Below are positions 9,010-16,753 of a stretch of DNA of 64,000 bases, in pieces. This DNA is from Micromonospora sp. WMMD980. GTDB taxonomy: Bacteria; Actinomycetota; Actinomycetes; Mycobacteriales; Micromonosporaceae. The stretch is taken from the NCBI RefSeq assembly GCF_029626035.1, contig NZ_JARUBE010000003.1, positions 5,332,001 through 5,396,000 of the forward strand, in the 5' to 3' direction. Both the position numbers and the translations under genes were made by a program. Numbering within the stretch: position 1 is the first letter of the stretch; the number at the start of each line of letters is the position of its first letter. A model generated the notes under the pieces. That model saw only the letters and a program-made list of their open reading frames with translations. It made no database searches and was not told the origin of the DNA.

Positions 9010-9872
9010 TGATCATGAACTGGCAGCTCGTCGTCGCCGTGCTGGGCGGATCCGCCATCGGACTCGGTCTCTTCCTGGTGGTCCGGGAGGCGCTGCCGGC
9101 CACCCCGGCGCTCGGGCCGGCCCTGCGTCGGCTGCACCAGCCGCCGGGTCAGGCCCCGGTGACCGGCGCCGGGCCGGACTGGCTGGGCGGGTTCGCCCGC
9201 TGGCTGCGCCCGCCGACCCGGCAGCTCGCCCTGCTCGACCGCACCCCCGAGCAGTACGCCATGTCGGTGCTGCTCTCCGCGCTGATCGGCTTCGCCACCC
9301 CGGCGGTCGTCTCGGCCGTCCTCTTCGTCGGCGGGGTGGCCATGCCGGTGGTCGCGCCGGTGCTGGCCAGCCTGGGCCTGGCACTGGTCGCCGGTTTGGT
9401 GGCGCACCGGTCGGTGCTGGCCAAGGCGGACGCCGCGCGGGACGAGTTCCGGGCGGCGGTCTGCACCTATCTCGACCTGGTGGCGTTGCAACTCTCCGCC
9501 GCGCACGGCCCGGTGCAGTCGCTGGAACGCGCGGCGACGGTCTGCGACGGCTGGGTCTTCGACCGGATCCGGGAGGCGTTGCGGCTCGCCCAGCTCCAGA
9601 TGCACTCGCCGTGGGACGAGTTGCAGCACCTGGCCGACCGGATCGGCATCCCGGAGCTGGGCGACGTGGGCGCCATCATGCGCTCCTCCGGCAGCGAGGG
9701 CGCCCAGGTGCACGAGACGTTGCGGTCCCGTGCCGACTCACTACGCGACCAGATCCGCACCGACAACCTGGCCCGCGCCGAGGGGGTGACCAGCAAGTTG
9801 GACATTCCCGGCTCGCTGCTGGTCTTCGTCCTGCTCGGCTTCGCCGTCTATCCGTTCATCGCCCGTCTGTGA
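9009..9872 (+). CDS. tadC: TadC-like inner-membrane platform protein
   Basis: 287 residues. N-terminal membrane helix, two central helices (about residues 90-135), a cytoplasmic GspF-like domain with DEFRAAVCTYLDLVALQLSA and SGSEGAQVHETLRSRADSLR, and a final hydrophobic helix. The pattern SxGxxxxExL followed by RAxxLR is typical of the TadC/GspF fold. It partners TadB under the TadA ATPase. Only 26 bases separate it from the small pilin-like gene, including the ribosome-binding stretch GAGAAGGAG. Confidence 0.87.
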   Translation: MIMNWQLVVAVLGGSAIGLGLFLVVREALPATPALGPALRRLHQPPGQAPVTGAGPDWLGGFARWLRPPTRQLALLDRTPEQYAMSVLLSALIGFATPAVVSAVLFVGGVAMPVVAPVLASLGLALVAGLVAHRSVLAKADAARDEFRAAVCTYLDLVALQLSAAHGPVQSLERAATVCDGWVFDRIREALRLAQLQMHSPWDELQHLADRIGIPELGDVGAIMRSSGSEGAQVHETLRSRADSLRDQIRTDNLARAEGVTSKLDIPGSLLVFVLLGFAVYPFIARL

Positions 9873-9898
9873 CACCCACCCCCGAGAAGGAGACGACC

Positions 9899-10108
9899 AT
9901 GTACCTCTACACCTACCTGTACGCGGCGGTGAGCAACCGCCTCGCCGAGCTGCGCCGCGACGGCGAGCGCGGCGACAGCCCGGTGCCGACCGCAGTGATC
10001 ATCTTCGGTCTGGTCGCGGTGGCCATGGCGGTCACCGGGCTGGCCCTGGCCCGCGCGAACAACTGGATGGAGGCCATCCCGAACAACACGGCCCCGAAGG
10101 CGCCGTGA
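9899..10108 (+). CDS. small pilin-like peptide, candidate Flp subunit
   Basis: 69 residues with a strong ribosome-binding site (GAAGGAGA) before the ATG. It has a hydrophilic leader (about 26 residues, GERGDS), one hydrophobic helix (VIIFGLVAVAMAVTGLALA) and a short polar tail. Size, position between tadC and the tadE genes, and likely high expression fit the major Flp pilin. However, the usual processing site (G followed by XXXXE) is not present: after GD the sequence is SPVPTAVI, with no Glu at position 5 of the mature peptide. It could be an atypical pilin or a small membrane accessory. Confidence 0.6.
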   Translation: MYLYTYLYAAVSNRLAELRRDGERGDSPVPTAVIIFGLVAVAMAVTGLALARANNWMEAIPNNTAPKAP

Positions 10109-10596
10109 TGCTCCGCCCCGCCCGTACGCTCCGGAGCCGGCCGGCACCCGCCGGCCGGCCCGCCGGTCCGCGCGGTCCGGGGCGGATCGCCGCCGCCGTG
10201 CGCGCCCGCCTCCGCCGGGGCGGGCGCGAACGGGGCGCCAACCCGGTCGAGCTGGCCGTGATGATGCCGGTGATCCTGGTGCTGCTCTTCGGCTCGATCC
10301 AGGTCGCCGTCTGGTTCGTGGCCCGGTCCACCGCGTTGAACGCGGCGCAGACCGGGGTGAACGCCCAACGCACGTTCGACGCCTCGCCCACCGCCGGCCG
10401 GGACCGGGCGACCAGCTTCCTGCGCCGCTCCGGGGACTGGCTGATCGGCTGGGACCGGACCGGGCCGACCTGCGTCGAGACCGCCACCGACGTCACCTGC
10501 ACGGTGCGCGGCCGCTCCCTGTCGGTCATCCCCGGCGTCGACTTCGAGGTCGTGCAGACCGCGCACGGCCCCGCCGAACGCTGGACCGCGGGGTGA
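10108..10596 (+). CDS. TadE-like pseudopilin
   Basis: 162 residues; ATG overlaps the previous stop (TGATG). A basic Arg/Pro-rich leader ends in RERGANPVELAVMMPVILVL, a clear TadE signature: Gly at the processing site, Glu at mature position 5, then a hydrophobic helix. The mature domain of about 110 residues has paired cysteines (TCVETATDVTC). TadE and TadF are minor pseudopilins cleaved by the prepilin peptidase and needed for pilus assembly. It is coupled to the next TadE/F-like gene by GTGA. Confidence 0.82.
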   Translation: MLRPARTLRSRPAPAGRPAGPRGPGRIAAAVRARLRRGGRERGANPVELAVMMPVILVLLFGSIQVAVWFVARSTALNAAQTGVNAQRTFDASPTAGRDRATSFLRRSGDWLIGWDRTGPTCVETATDVTCTVRGRSLSVIPGVDFEVVQTAHGPAERWTAG

Positions 10597-11063
10597 GGCC
10601 GGTGCCACGGGACCGGGGTTCCGTCTCGATCGAGGTGGCGGTGCTGGCACCCGCCTTCATCGCGCTGATGGTGCTCGCCGGGGTGGCCGGCCGGACCGCC
10701 GTCGCCGACGAGGCGGTGGAGTCGGCCGCGCACGACGCCGCCCGGGCCGCCTCGATCGCCCGGACCGCCCGCGAGGGCGAGCAGGCGGCCGAGAAGGCGG
10801 CCCGCGACCAGCTCAACTGGTCCGGCCTGCGCTGCACCGCCCCGCCGAGCCTGAGTCTGACCGGGTCGGTGGGCGGGAAGCCGGCCGCCTTCGCCGGCGC
10901 GTACCGCAGTGACCCGGGCGTGCCGGCGACCGTGACGGTCACCGTGACCTGCACGGTCTCCTTCGACGACCTGCGCGCGCCGGGGCTGCCCGGGGTGCCG
11001 GGCGGCAAGACCGTCTCGGCGCGCTTCACCTCGCCCCTGGACACCTACCGGAGTCGCGGATGA
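10593..11063 (+). CDS. TadE/TadF-like pseudopilin
   Basis: 156 residues from GTG. The N-terminus DRGSVSIEVAVLAPAFIALM carries a processing site (G then SVSIE) and the hydrophobic helix of a type IVb pseudopilin. A helical AADEAVESAAHDAARAAS segment follows, then a beta-rich tail with two cysteines. It is the second pseudopilin of the operon, and overlaps both neighbours by four bases, so stoichiometric co-translation is likely. Confidence 0.8.
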   Translation: MRPVPRDRGSVSIEVAVLAPAFIALMVLAGVAGRTAVADEAVESAAHDAARAASIARTAREGEQAAEKAARDQLNWSGLRCTAPPSLSLTGSVGGKPAAFAGAYRSDPGVPATVTVTVTCTVSFDDLRAPGLPGVPGGKTVSARFTSPLDTYRSRG

Positions 11064-11494
11064 CCGGCCGGCGGGTGGCGGAGAGCGGCCGGGTGAGCCT
11101 CTTCCTGGCCGTGGCGATGACCGGCGTGCTCGGCATCGTCAGCCTCGCCTACGACGGCGCCGGGCAACTGCGCACGCTGCAACGTGCCGACAACCTGGCC
11201 GCCGAGGCGGCTCGCAGCGGCGGCCAGATGATCGACCGGGCGAGCGCCATCGAGGGCGGCCCGAAACGGATCGACCAGGACGCCGCCCGCACGGCCGTCG
11301 CCGGCTACCTCGACGCCGCCGGCGGCGTCGGCGGCCACGAGGTCGACTTCCCCGTGGTCGGCACCGAGACCCAGATCCGGGTACGCGTGCGGATCACCTA
11401 CCGCCGGGACCTGCTCGGTCTGTTCGGCGCGCCGAGAACCGCCACCGTCACCGGTGAGGCCACCGCTCGGGCGCTCACCGCGCCACCACCGTAG
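11060..11494 (+). CDS. TadG-like pilus-associated protein
   Basis: 144 residues. An N-terminal RVAESGRVSLFLAVAMTGVL resembles a TadE/TadG helix, but the expected Glu at position 5 is Phe, so processing by the peptidase is doubtful. The rest, with LAYDGAGQLRTLQRADNLAAEAAR, matches the Flp-pilus-assembly TadG N-terminal region (short 'putative Flp pilus-assembly TadE/G-like' proteins of actinobacteria). It has no von Willebrand domain, unlike full-length TadG. Confidence 0.72.
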   Translation: MTGRRVAESGRVSLFLAVAMTGVLGIVSLAYDGAGQLRTLQRADNLAAEAARSGGQMIDRASAIEGGPKRIDQDAARTAVAGYLDAAGGVGGHEVDFPVVGTETQIRVRVRITYRRDLLGLFGAPRTATVTGEATARALTAPPP

Positions 11495-11508
11495 GAAGGA
11501 AGGCCGCC

Positions 11509-12525
11509 ATGGGTGCACCAGGACGTTCCGCCGCCCGCCGCGCCGGTCAGGTCGTCACCGGGCTCGGCGCCCTCGTCGTGCTGGTCGGGGTGCTGGCCGG
11601 CGGGCCGGTCGCGCTGCTGGCCTTCGCCGGCAACCCGCTGCCCGACCACCTGCCCACGCTGGCCGAGGTGGGCACGACGTTGACCAGCCGCGACGACGGG
11701 CAGCTCTTCCTGCGGGCGCTGGCCGTGGTCGGCTGGTTCGGGTGGGCCACGTTCGCGTTCTCGGTGGTGGTGGAGCTGCTCGCGTCGGCGTTGCGCCGGC
11801 CCGCGCCGAAGCTGCCCGGGATGCACCGCCAGCAGCGGGCCGCCGCCGCGCTGGTCGGTTCGGTGGCGCTGATCCTGGCGGCGAGCCCGGCCGCGGCCAG
11901 TGCCGCCGCGCTGACCGCCCCGCCACCGGCGGTCGCGGCGCCGGCGGTCACCGCGGCGTACACCGCACCGCCTGTCGCCACGCCGGCCCCCGACGCCGCC
12001 GGCCCGGCGGTGTACCGGGTGGCGAAGGGCGACTACCTGGGCGAGGTGGCCGACCGCTACCTGGACGACTTCGACCGCTACCGGGAGCTGGCCCGGCTGA
12101 ACCGCCTCGCCGACCCGGACCGGATCCGGCCCGGCCAGTTGATCGAGCTGCCCGGCGGCGCGGTGGACGACGGCGCCCGGCGGCACGCGGCGGGCCGGCT
12201 GGTGGTGACGGCGGCGAAGCCGGCGCCGGCGAAGCCCGCCCCGGGTGCCGCGCCGTCGGCGGCGAAACCCAAGCCGAAGCCCGCGCCGGACTCGCCGGCC
12301 CGGGACGCCACGCCGACCGTGGAGGCGCCGGACGGGCAGCAGCCGGCCATGGCGGCGGGCGCGTCACGGGCCACCGCCGAGGAGGGCATCAACCGTCCGC
12401 TGGCCATCTCGGCGGTGCTGGCGGTGGCGAGCATCGTGGGCGCGCAGATCGGCGCCGTCCTCGGCCTGCGGCGGCGGCCGGTGCCGGCACGGGTGCCGGG
12501 CAACGGCCGGCACCGCCGCGACTGA
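11509..12525 (+). CDS. membrane-anchored LysM-domain protein
   Basis: 338 residues, ribosome-binding site GGAAGGAA before the ATG. Three hydrophobic segments in the first 140 residues (about 12-35, 68-92, 118-135), an Ala/Pro linker, then a LysM domain: YRVAKGDYLGEVADRYLDD with RIRPGQLIELP (about 165-215). A Pro/Lys/Ala-rich spacer leads to a last membrane helix (ISAVLAVASIVGAQIGAVLG). LysM binds peptidoglycan, so the protein may tie the Tad apparatus to the wall. It closes the operon and faces a convergent gene 15 bases away. Confidence 0.75.
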   Translation: MGAPGRSAARRAGQVVTGLGALVVLVGVLAGGPVALLAFAGNPLPDHLPTLAEVGTTLTSRDDGQLFLRALAVVGWFGWATFAFSVVVELLASALRRPAPKLPGMHRQQRAAAALVGSVALILAASPAAASAAALTAPPPAVAAPAVTAAYTAPPVATPAPDAAGPAVYRVAKGDYLGEVADRYLDDFDRYRELARLNRLADPDRIRPGQLIELPGGAVDDGARRHAAGRLVVTAAKPAPAKPAPGAAPSAAKPKPKPAPDSPARDATPTVEAPDGQQPAMAAGASRATAEEGINRPLAISAVLAVASIVGAQIGAVLGLRRRPVPARVPGNGRHRRD

Positions 12526-12539
12526 GGCGGGCCCGGGGG

Positions 12540-13391
12540 TCAGGGCAGTCGGGCCTCGACCCGGCCGGAGACCACCCGGGTGGGGAGCACGACCTGGTCG
12601 TTGGCGGCCGGGCCGTGCACCACCGCGCCGCCGTCGAGGCGGAACGCGCTGCCGTGCCACGGGCAGACCACGCAGGCGTGGCCGTCGATCTGCTGGACCT
12701 CGCCCTCGCCGAGCGGCCCGCTCTGGTGGGGGCAGCGTTCCAGCATCACGGCGACGTCGTCGCCGTGTCGGTAGACGAGGACCGACACGTCGTCGATCTT
12801 CCGGGTGAGCAGTTCCCGCTGCGGCAGGCTGCTCAGGTCGCCCACCGGGTGCCAGCCGTCGCCGATCAGGTGCAGCTCGGAGACGCTTTGGCTGACCTGC
12901 GCTCCCTGCTTGTAGGCCAGGTGCCCGCCCAGGTAGGCCCCACCGCTCGCCGCGGAGAGCCCCAGGTAGGCCAACGTGCGGCCGAGCCCGTGCCGCCCGT
13001 TCAGTCGGGCCGCGAGCGAGCCGGCGTAGAGGGTCAGGCCGACGATGTTGGCTCCGGCGTGCACCAGCCCGACCCGGCGCTGGTCGCGGGAGAGGGCCGC
13101 CCAGTCGTTCCACCCGGCGACCGCCGCCGGCAGCGCGCTGACCGTGCCGAGCCCGACCAGGGCGGTGGCCGCCCGGCGCTGGCCGGGGAGCAGGTCCACC
13201 ACGGCGGCCGAGATCCACGCGCCGACCGGGACCTGCACCATCGCGGGGTGCAGCGGATGCCCCAGCCAGACGCCGTGCAGCGCGTCCCGGACCCGCTGCG
13301 AGCTGAGCGTGCCCTGGACGGCACGTTGCAGCCGGTCACCCACCCGGTCGAGTCCGGCGGCCTGTTCGAGCTTCGTCAGTAGTCGGCGCAC
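12540..13391 (-). CDS. Rieske [2Fe-2S] protein with DUF2231 membrane domain
   Basis: 283 residues from GTG. An ATG further upstream would overlap the divergent gene at 13471, so the internal start is preferred. N-terminal half: DUF2231, with HGVWLGHPLHPAMVQVPVGA and about four hydrophobic helices. C-terminal third: a Rieske ferredoxin-like domain with cluster ligands CPHQSGPL and CPWHGSAF (C-x-H and C-x-x-H). The pairing is widespread in actinobacteria. It is probably a membrane-bound electron-transfer component, but the partner is unknown. Confidence 0.85.
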   Translation of the reverse strand: MRRLLTKLEQAAGLDRVGDRLQRAVQGTLSSQRVRDALHGVWLGHPLHPAMVQVPVGAWISAAVVDLLPGQRRAATALVGLGTVSALPAAVAGWNDWAALSRDQRRVGLVHAGANIVGLTLYAGSLAARLNGRHGLGRTLAYLGLSAASGGAYLGGHLAYKQGAQVSQSVSELHLIGDGWHPVGDLSSLPQRELLTRKIDDVSVLVYRHGDDVAVMLERCPHQSGPLGEGEVQQIDGHACVVCPWHGSAFRLDGGAVVHGPAANDQVVLPTRVVSGRVEARLP

Positions 13392-13470
13392 CTCTTCCGA
13401 CTTCCCGGCAGCAGAGCCCCCAAACCGGACGCCCGGGAAAACCGGATGATGCCGCGCGTACCGTCGGTGC

Positions 13471-13806
13471 ATGGCCCGTCGTCGTATCCCCCGCTGGCTC
13501 GCCCGCGCGCCGATCCCGCTCTACCGCAACGGTCTCGGCCGGCTGCTCGGCCGCCGGTTGATGATGCTGGAGCACCGGGGCCGCCGCTCCGGCCTGCCCC
13601 GGTACGTGGTGCTGGAGGTGGTGGACCGCGAGCCGGGCGCGCTCTTCCTCGCCTCCGGCTACGGCCCGGCGTCGCAGTGGTTCCGCAACGTGCGCGCGGA
13701 TCCGGCCGTGCGGGTGTGGACCGGGCCGGACCAGGGCGGCGGCCCGCTACCGGCGGACGTGGACGCCCGGCTCCCCCTGGTCCGCCTCGACCTCGCGCAC
13801 CACTGA
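13471..13806 (+). CDS. deazaflavin-dependent nitroreductase-like protein, shortened
   Basis: 111 residues. The first 85 residues match the F420/deazaflavin-dependent nitroreductase (DDN-like) family: MMLEHRGRRSGLPRYVVLEV, then FLASGYGPASQWFRNVRADP and VRVWTG. Family members usually run to about 140-150 residues. Here the sequence after VWTG turns into an unrelated Asp/Leu-rich tail and stops, so the C-terminal helix that closes the fold is missing. It may be a recent 3' truncation or deletion product; activity is doubtful. Confidence 0.6.
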   Translation: MARRRIPRWLARAPIPLYRNGLGRLLGRRLMMLEHRGRRSGLPRYVVLEVVDREPGALFLASGYGPASQWFRNVRADPAVRVWTGPDQGGGPLPADVDARLPLVRLDLAHH

Positions 13807-13873
13807 CGGCGCGATCAAGTAACAGGGCGGCGCCCGCTGGCGCGTCGGGCGCCGTCGCGGGCATGCTGGGCCC

Positions 13874-14638
13874 ATGGGGGTACGCGTCGAGCACGCCGGT
13901 GCCGTGACCACGGTGATCCTGGACCGGCCGGAGGCCCGTAACGCGGTGGACGGGCCGACCGCCCGCGCGCTGGCCGACGCGTTCCGCGCGTTCGACGCCG
14001 ACCCGGACGCGGCGGTCGCGGTGCTCTGGGGCGCGGGCGGCACGTTCTGCTCCGGCGCCGACCTGAAGGCGATCGGCACCCCACGCGGCAACCGGGTCGA
14101 GGCCGAGGGCGACGGCCCGATGGGGCCCACCCGGATGGCGCTGTCCAAGCCGGTGGTCGCCGCGATCTCCGGGTACGCGGTGGCCGGCGGCCTGGAGCTG
14201 GCGCTCTGGTGCGACCTGCGGGTCGCCGAGTCGGACGCGACGCTCGGGGTGTTCTGCCGGCGCTGGGGGGTGCCGCTGATCGACGGCGGGACGGTTCGGC
14301 TGCCTCGGTTGATCGGGGAGAGCCGGGCGATGGACCTGATCCTCACCGGGCGGGCGGTGCCGGCCGACGAGGCGTACCGGATGGGTTTGGTGAACCGGCT
14401 GGTCGCGCCCGGTGCGGCCCGGGCGGAGGCCGAGCGGCTGGCGGCCGGGATCGCCCGGCACCCGCAGACCTGCCTGCGCAACGACCGGGCGGCGCTGCTG
14501 GCCGGCGCCGACCGGCCGGAGCCGGAGGCGCTCGCCGTGGAGCTGGCCTACGGCATGGAGTCGCTGGCCGTGGACGGGGTGCGGGGTGCCGGCCGGTTCG
14601 CCGCCGGCGCCGGCCGGCACGGCGCGCCGGCCGGCTGA
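13874..14638 (+). CDS. enoyl-CoA hydratase/isomerase family protein
   Basis: 254 residues, crotonase fold. Seen: LDRPEARNAVDGP near the start, the oxyanion-hole segments GTFCSGADLKAIG and AISGYAVAGGLELALWCDLR, and later GLVNRLV. Of the usual hydratase acid pair, one position (in RWGVPLIDGGTVRLPRLIG) is Asp rather than Glu, so the exact reaction (hydration, isomerisation or other) is open. It would act on acyl-CoA esters in the cytoplasm. It stands alone between the nitroreductase-like gene and a convergent oxidoreductase 4 bases away. Confidence 0.85.
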   Translation: MGVRVEHAGAVTTVILDRPEARNAVDGPTARALADAFRAFDADPDAAVAVLWGAGGTFCSGADLKAIGTPRGNRVEAEGDGPMGPTRMALSKPVVAAISGYAVAGGLELALWCDLRVAESDATLGVFCRRWGVPLIDGGTVRLPRLIGESRAMDLILTGRAVPADEAYRMGLVNRLVAPGAARAEAERLAAGIARHPQTCLRNDRAALLAGADRPEPEALAVELAYGMESLAVDGVRGAGRFAAGAGRHGAPAG

Positions 14639-14642
14639 GGCG

Positions 14643-16127
14643 TCACTTCAGGTTGCGCAGCGCGTCGGAGATGGCCCGGTGGAACGTCGGGTACGCGTAG
14701 ATCATGTGCCGGAGCTGGCTGACCGGCACCGCCGCGTGCACGGCCACCACCAGCGCGGAGAGCACCTCACCGCCGGCCGGTCCGGCCGAGGTGGCGCCGA
14801 CCAGCACGCCCTGGTCGGCGTCGGCGATCAGCTTGATGAAGCCGGCGTTGCCGGTCTTGTGGATCCAGCCCCGGGCCGACGAGGTCAGGTCGGTGTGGCC
14901 GACCTGGACGTTGATGCCCCGGTCGCGGGCCTGCCGCTCGGTCAGGCCGACCGCGCCCACCTCGGGGTCGGTGAACGTGACCCTCGGCAGCGCCCGGTAG
15001 TCGGCGACCGGGACGCTGCCCGGCGCGACCGTGGAACCGCCCGCGCTCATCGCGCCGCCGACGGCGCTGACCACCCCGGCCGCGCCGCCGACCACGCTGG
15101 CGGTGCCGCTGGCGTCCGGGCCGCCCCTGGCGCGCCGCATGTGGTCGAGCACGTCGGCCACCACGATGCCGGCCTGGTACATGGCGATGTGGGTGAATGC
15201 GCCCTCGCCGGTGAGGTCGCCGACCGCCCAGATCCCGCCGGTGACGTGCATCCGGTCGTTGACCGCCAGGTATCGCTGCCCGGCGTCCACGCCGACCGTG
15301 TCCAGCCCCAACTCCTCCAGGTGCGCCTTGCGGCCGGTCACCACCAGCAGCTTCTCGCCGGTGAACGCGGCACCGTCGGCGTGGACGGTGAACTCGGCGC
15401 CGTCGTGGCTGACCCGGCCGACCTTGACGCCGGTGCGGATCTCCACCCCGTCGGCGCGCAGCGCCTCGGCGGCGAGCGCGGACGCCTCGGGCTCCTCGAC
15501 CGCGAGCACGCGGTCGGCCGCCTCGACGACGGTGACGCGGACGCCGAAGCGGGCGAACACCTGCGCCAACTCCAGCCCGATCGCGCCACCGCCGAGCACC
15601 AGCAGCGTGCCAGGCAGCTCCTCGACCTCGATGGCCTGGTGGTTGGTCCAGTAGGGCGTGTCGGCGAGCCCGTCGATCGGTGGGATCGAGGGGCGGGTGC
15701 CGGTGCCGAGGACCACCCCGAAGCGGGCCTCGAAGACCTGGTCGCCGACGCGTACCCGGTTGGGCCCGTCGAGCCGGCCGCTGCCGCGCACGAACCGGCC
15801 GCCCTTGCCGGCGAACCGGTCCACCGCGACCTTGTCGTCCCAGGTGTCGGTGGCCTCCTCGCGGATCCGCTTCGCCACCGGCGCCCAGTCGGGCCGCACC
15901 TGCGCGGAGCCGGCCAGCTCGTTCACCCGGTGCGCCTCGGCCAGCGCGTTCGCCGCCCGGATCATCATCTTGCTCGGCACGCATCCCCAGTAGGGGCACT
16001 CGCCGCCGACCAGATCCCGTTCGATGCCGACCACGTCGAGGCCGGCCTCGGCGAGCCGCTCGGCCACCTCCTCGCCGCCGACGCCGAGCCCGACCACGAC
16101 CACGTCCACCACTTCCGGCTCTGCCAT
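14643..16127 (-). CDS. FAD-dependent pyridine nucleotide-disulfide oxidoreductase
   Basis: 494 residues from ATG (MAEPEVVDVVVVGLG). FAD-binding GxGxxG-type motif at the start, then the redox-active disulfide in GGECPYWGCVPSK (C-x4-C) near residue 45, an NAD(P)H motif LLVLGGGAIGLELAQVF, and the second FAD motif WAVGDLTGEG. The C-terminal dimerisation domain is present (VTFTDPEVGAVGLTERQ), but the His-x4-Glu acid-base pair of lipoamide and glutathione reductases is not evident. Insertions of Gly/Ala-rich sequence (GGAAGVVSAVGGA) lie before that domain. It is closest to mercuric-reductase-like or dihydrolipoyl-dehydrogenase-like proteins of unknown substrate. Confidence 0.8.
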   Translation of the reverse strand: MAEPEVVDVVVVGLGVGGEEVAERLAEAGLDVVGIERDLVGGECPYWGCVPSKMMIRAANALAEAHRVNELAGSAQVRPDWAPVAKRIREEATDTWDDKVAVDRFAGKGGRFVRGSGRLDGPNRVRVGDQVFEARFGVVLGTGTRPSIPPIDGLADTPYWTNHQAIEVEELPGTLLVLGGGAIGLELAQVFARFGVRVTVVEAADRVLAVEEPEASALAAEALRADGVEIRTGVKVGRVSHDGAEFTVHADGAAFTGEKLLVVTGRKAHLEELGLDTVGVDAGQRYLAVNDRMHVTGGIWAVGDLTGEGAFTHIAMYQAGIVVADVLDHMRRARGGPDASGTASVVGGAAGVVSAVGGAMSAGGSTVAPGSVPVADYRALPRVTFTDPEVGAVGLTERQARDRGINVQVGHTDLTSSARGWIHKTGNAGFIKLIADADQGVLVGATSAGPAGGEVLSALVVAVHAAVPVSQLRHMIYAYPTFHRAISDALRNLK

Positions 16128-16192
16128 CCCGCCAGCATTCCGCACCGCCGGAGGCCGGGCCACCGGACCCGGCCGGAATTCCTCCGCCGGTA

Positions 16193-16459
16193 ATGAGTGC
16201 GACGGCCTACCGTGACCGGATGCACGCGCGCTTCGCCCCGGTCCGGGACGCCTTCCACGACCTGTTCGCCGCCGGCCGGGAGACCGGCGCGGCGCTGTCC
16301 GTCCGACTCGACGGCGTGCCGGTGGTGGAGCTGGTGGGCGGCACCACGGCGGCGGTACCGCCGGGCGCGGTCGTGCCGGCCGTCGGGGCGGACCGGCCGT
16401 GGCTGGCCGAGCACGACCGGGTGAACGAGCTGGCCGAGGTGTTGCACTCCTGCCTCTGA
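16193..16459 (+). pseudogene. remnant of a beta-lactamase-family serine hydrolase
   Basis: 88 residues. The first half (RFAPVRDAFHDLFAAGRETG, then VRLDGVPVVELVGG) matches the N-terminus of class-C-type serine hydrolases, normally about 370-400 residues. The last stretch (DRVNELAEVLHSCL) resembles the extreme C-terminus of the same family. The catalytic SxxK and YxN region between them is gone. The simplest reading is a large internal deletion that left both ends in frame. The product, if made, cannot be a hydrolase. It lies directly before the inverted-repeat element at 16539-16665. Confidence 0.5.
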
Positions 16460-16538
16460 CCACCCGTCACTTTCCGTCATGTCGGGACGTCGTCACGGAG
16501 CGCGTTCGGCCCGGTCGGCTGGCACGTCGCCCGTGGCC

Positions 16539-16665
16539 GCCTTTGCTCTGCAGCCAATGACACAGCACCGCATTGAGCAGGGATTCTCTTGCGGTTCCGA
16601 AAACCGCGCGAGGCTCGGCCGCTCACGGTGCGCAACCGGTGCGGATATGGCTGCAGAGCAAAGGC
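16539..16665. repeat. 127-bp element bounded by perfect 18-bp inverted repeats
   Basis: GCCTTTGCTCTGCAGCCA (16539-16556) and its exact reverse complement (16648-16665) enclose 91 bases. The interior has its own small hairpin (GCGGTT, 5-base loop, AACCGC, near 16591-16607). No frame in 16460-16753 looks protein-coding. The arrangement suggests a miniature inverted-repeat element or a structured non-coding RNA. I see no clear target-site duplication. Confidence 0.6.
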
Positions 16666-16753
16666 TGTCGTGGGTGACCACGTGGGCGGACACGCGCGTC
16701 ACCGACCGTCACCGACGAGCGCCGAACCGGCGCCGCGCGGCCTCGCGCCCCCG

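Noticed and set aside
13807-13873. Missing C-terminal exon-like continuation of the nitroreductase-like gene
   Set aside because: Neither of the other two frames after VWTG restores recognisable family sequence, so I cannot propose a simple frameshift.
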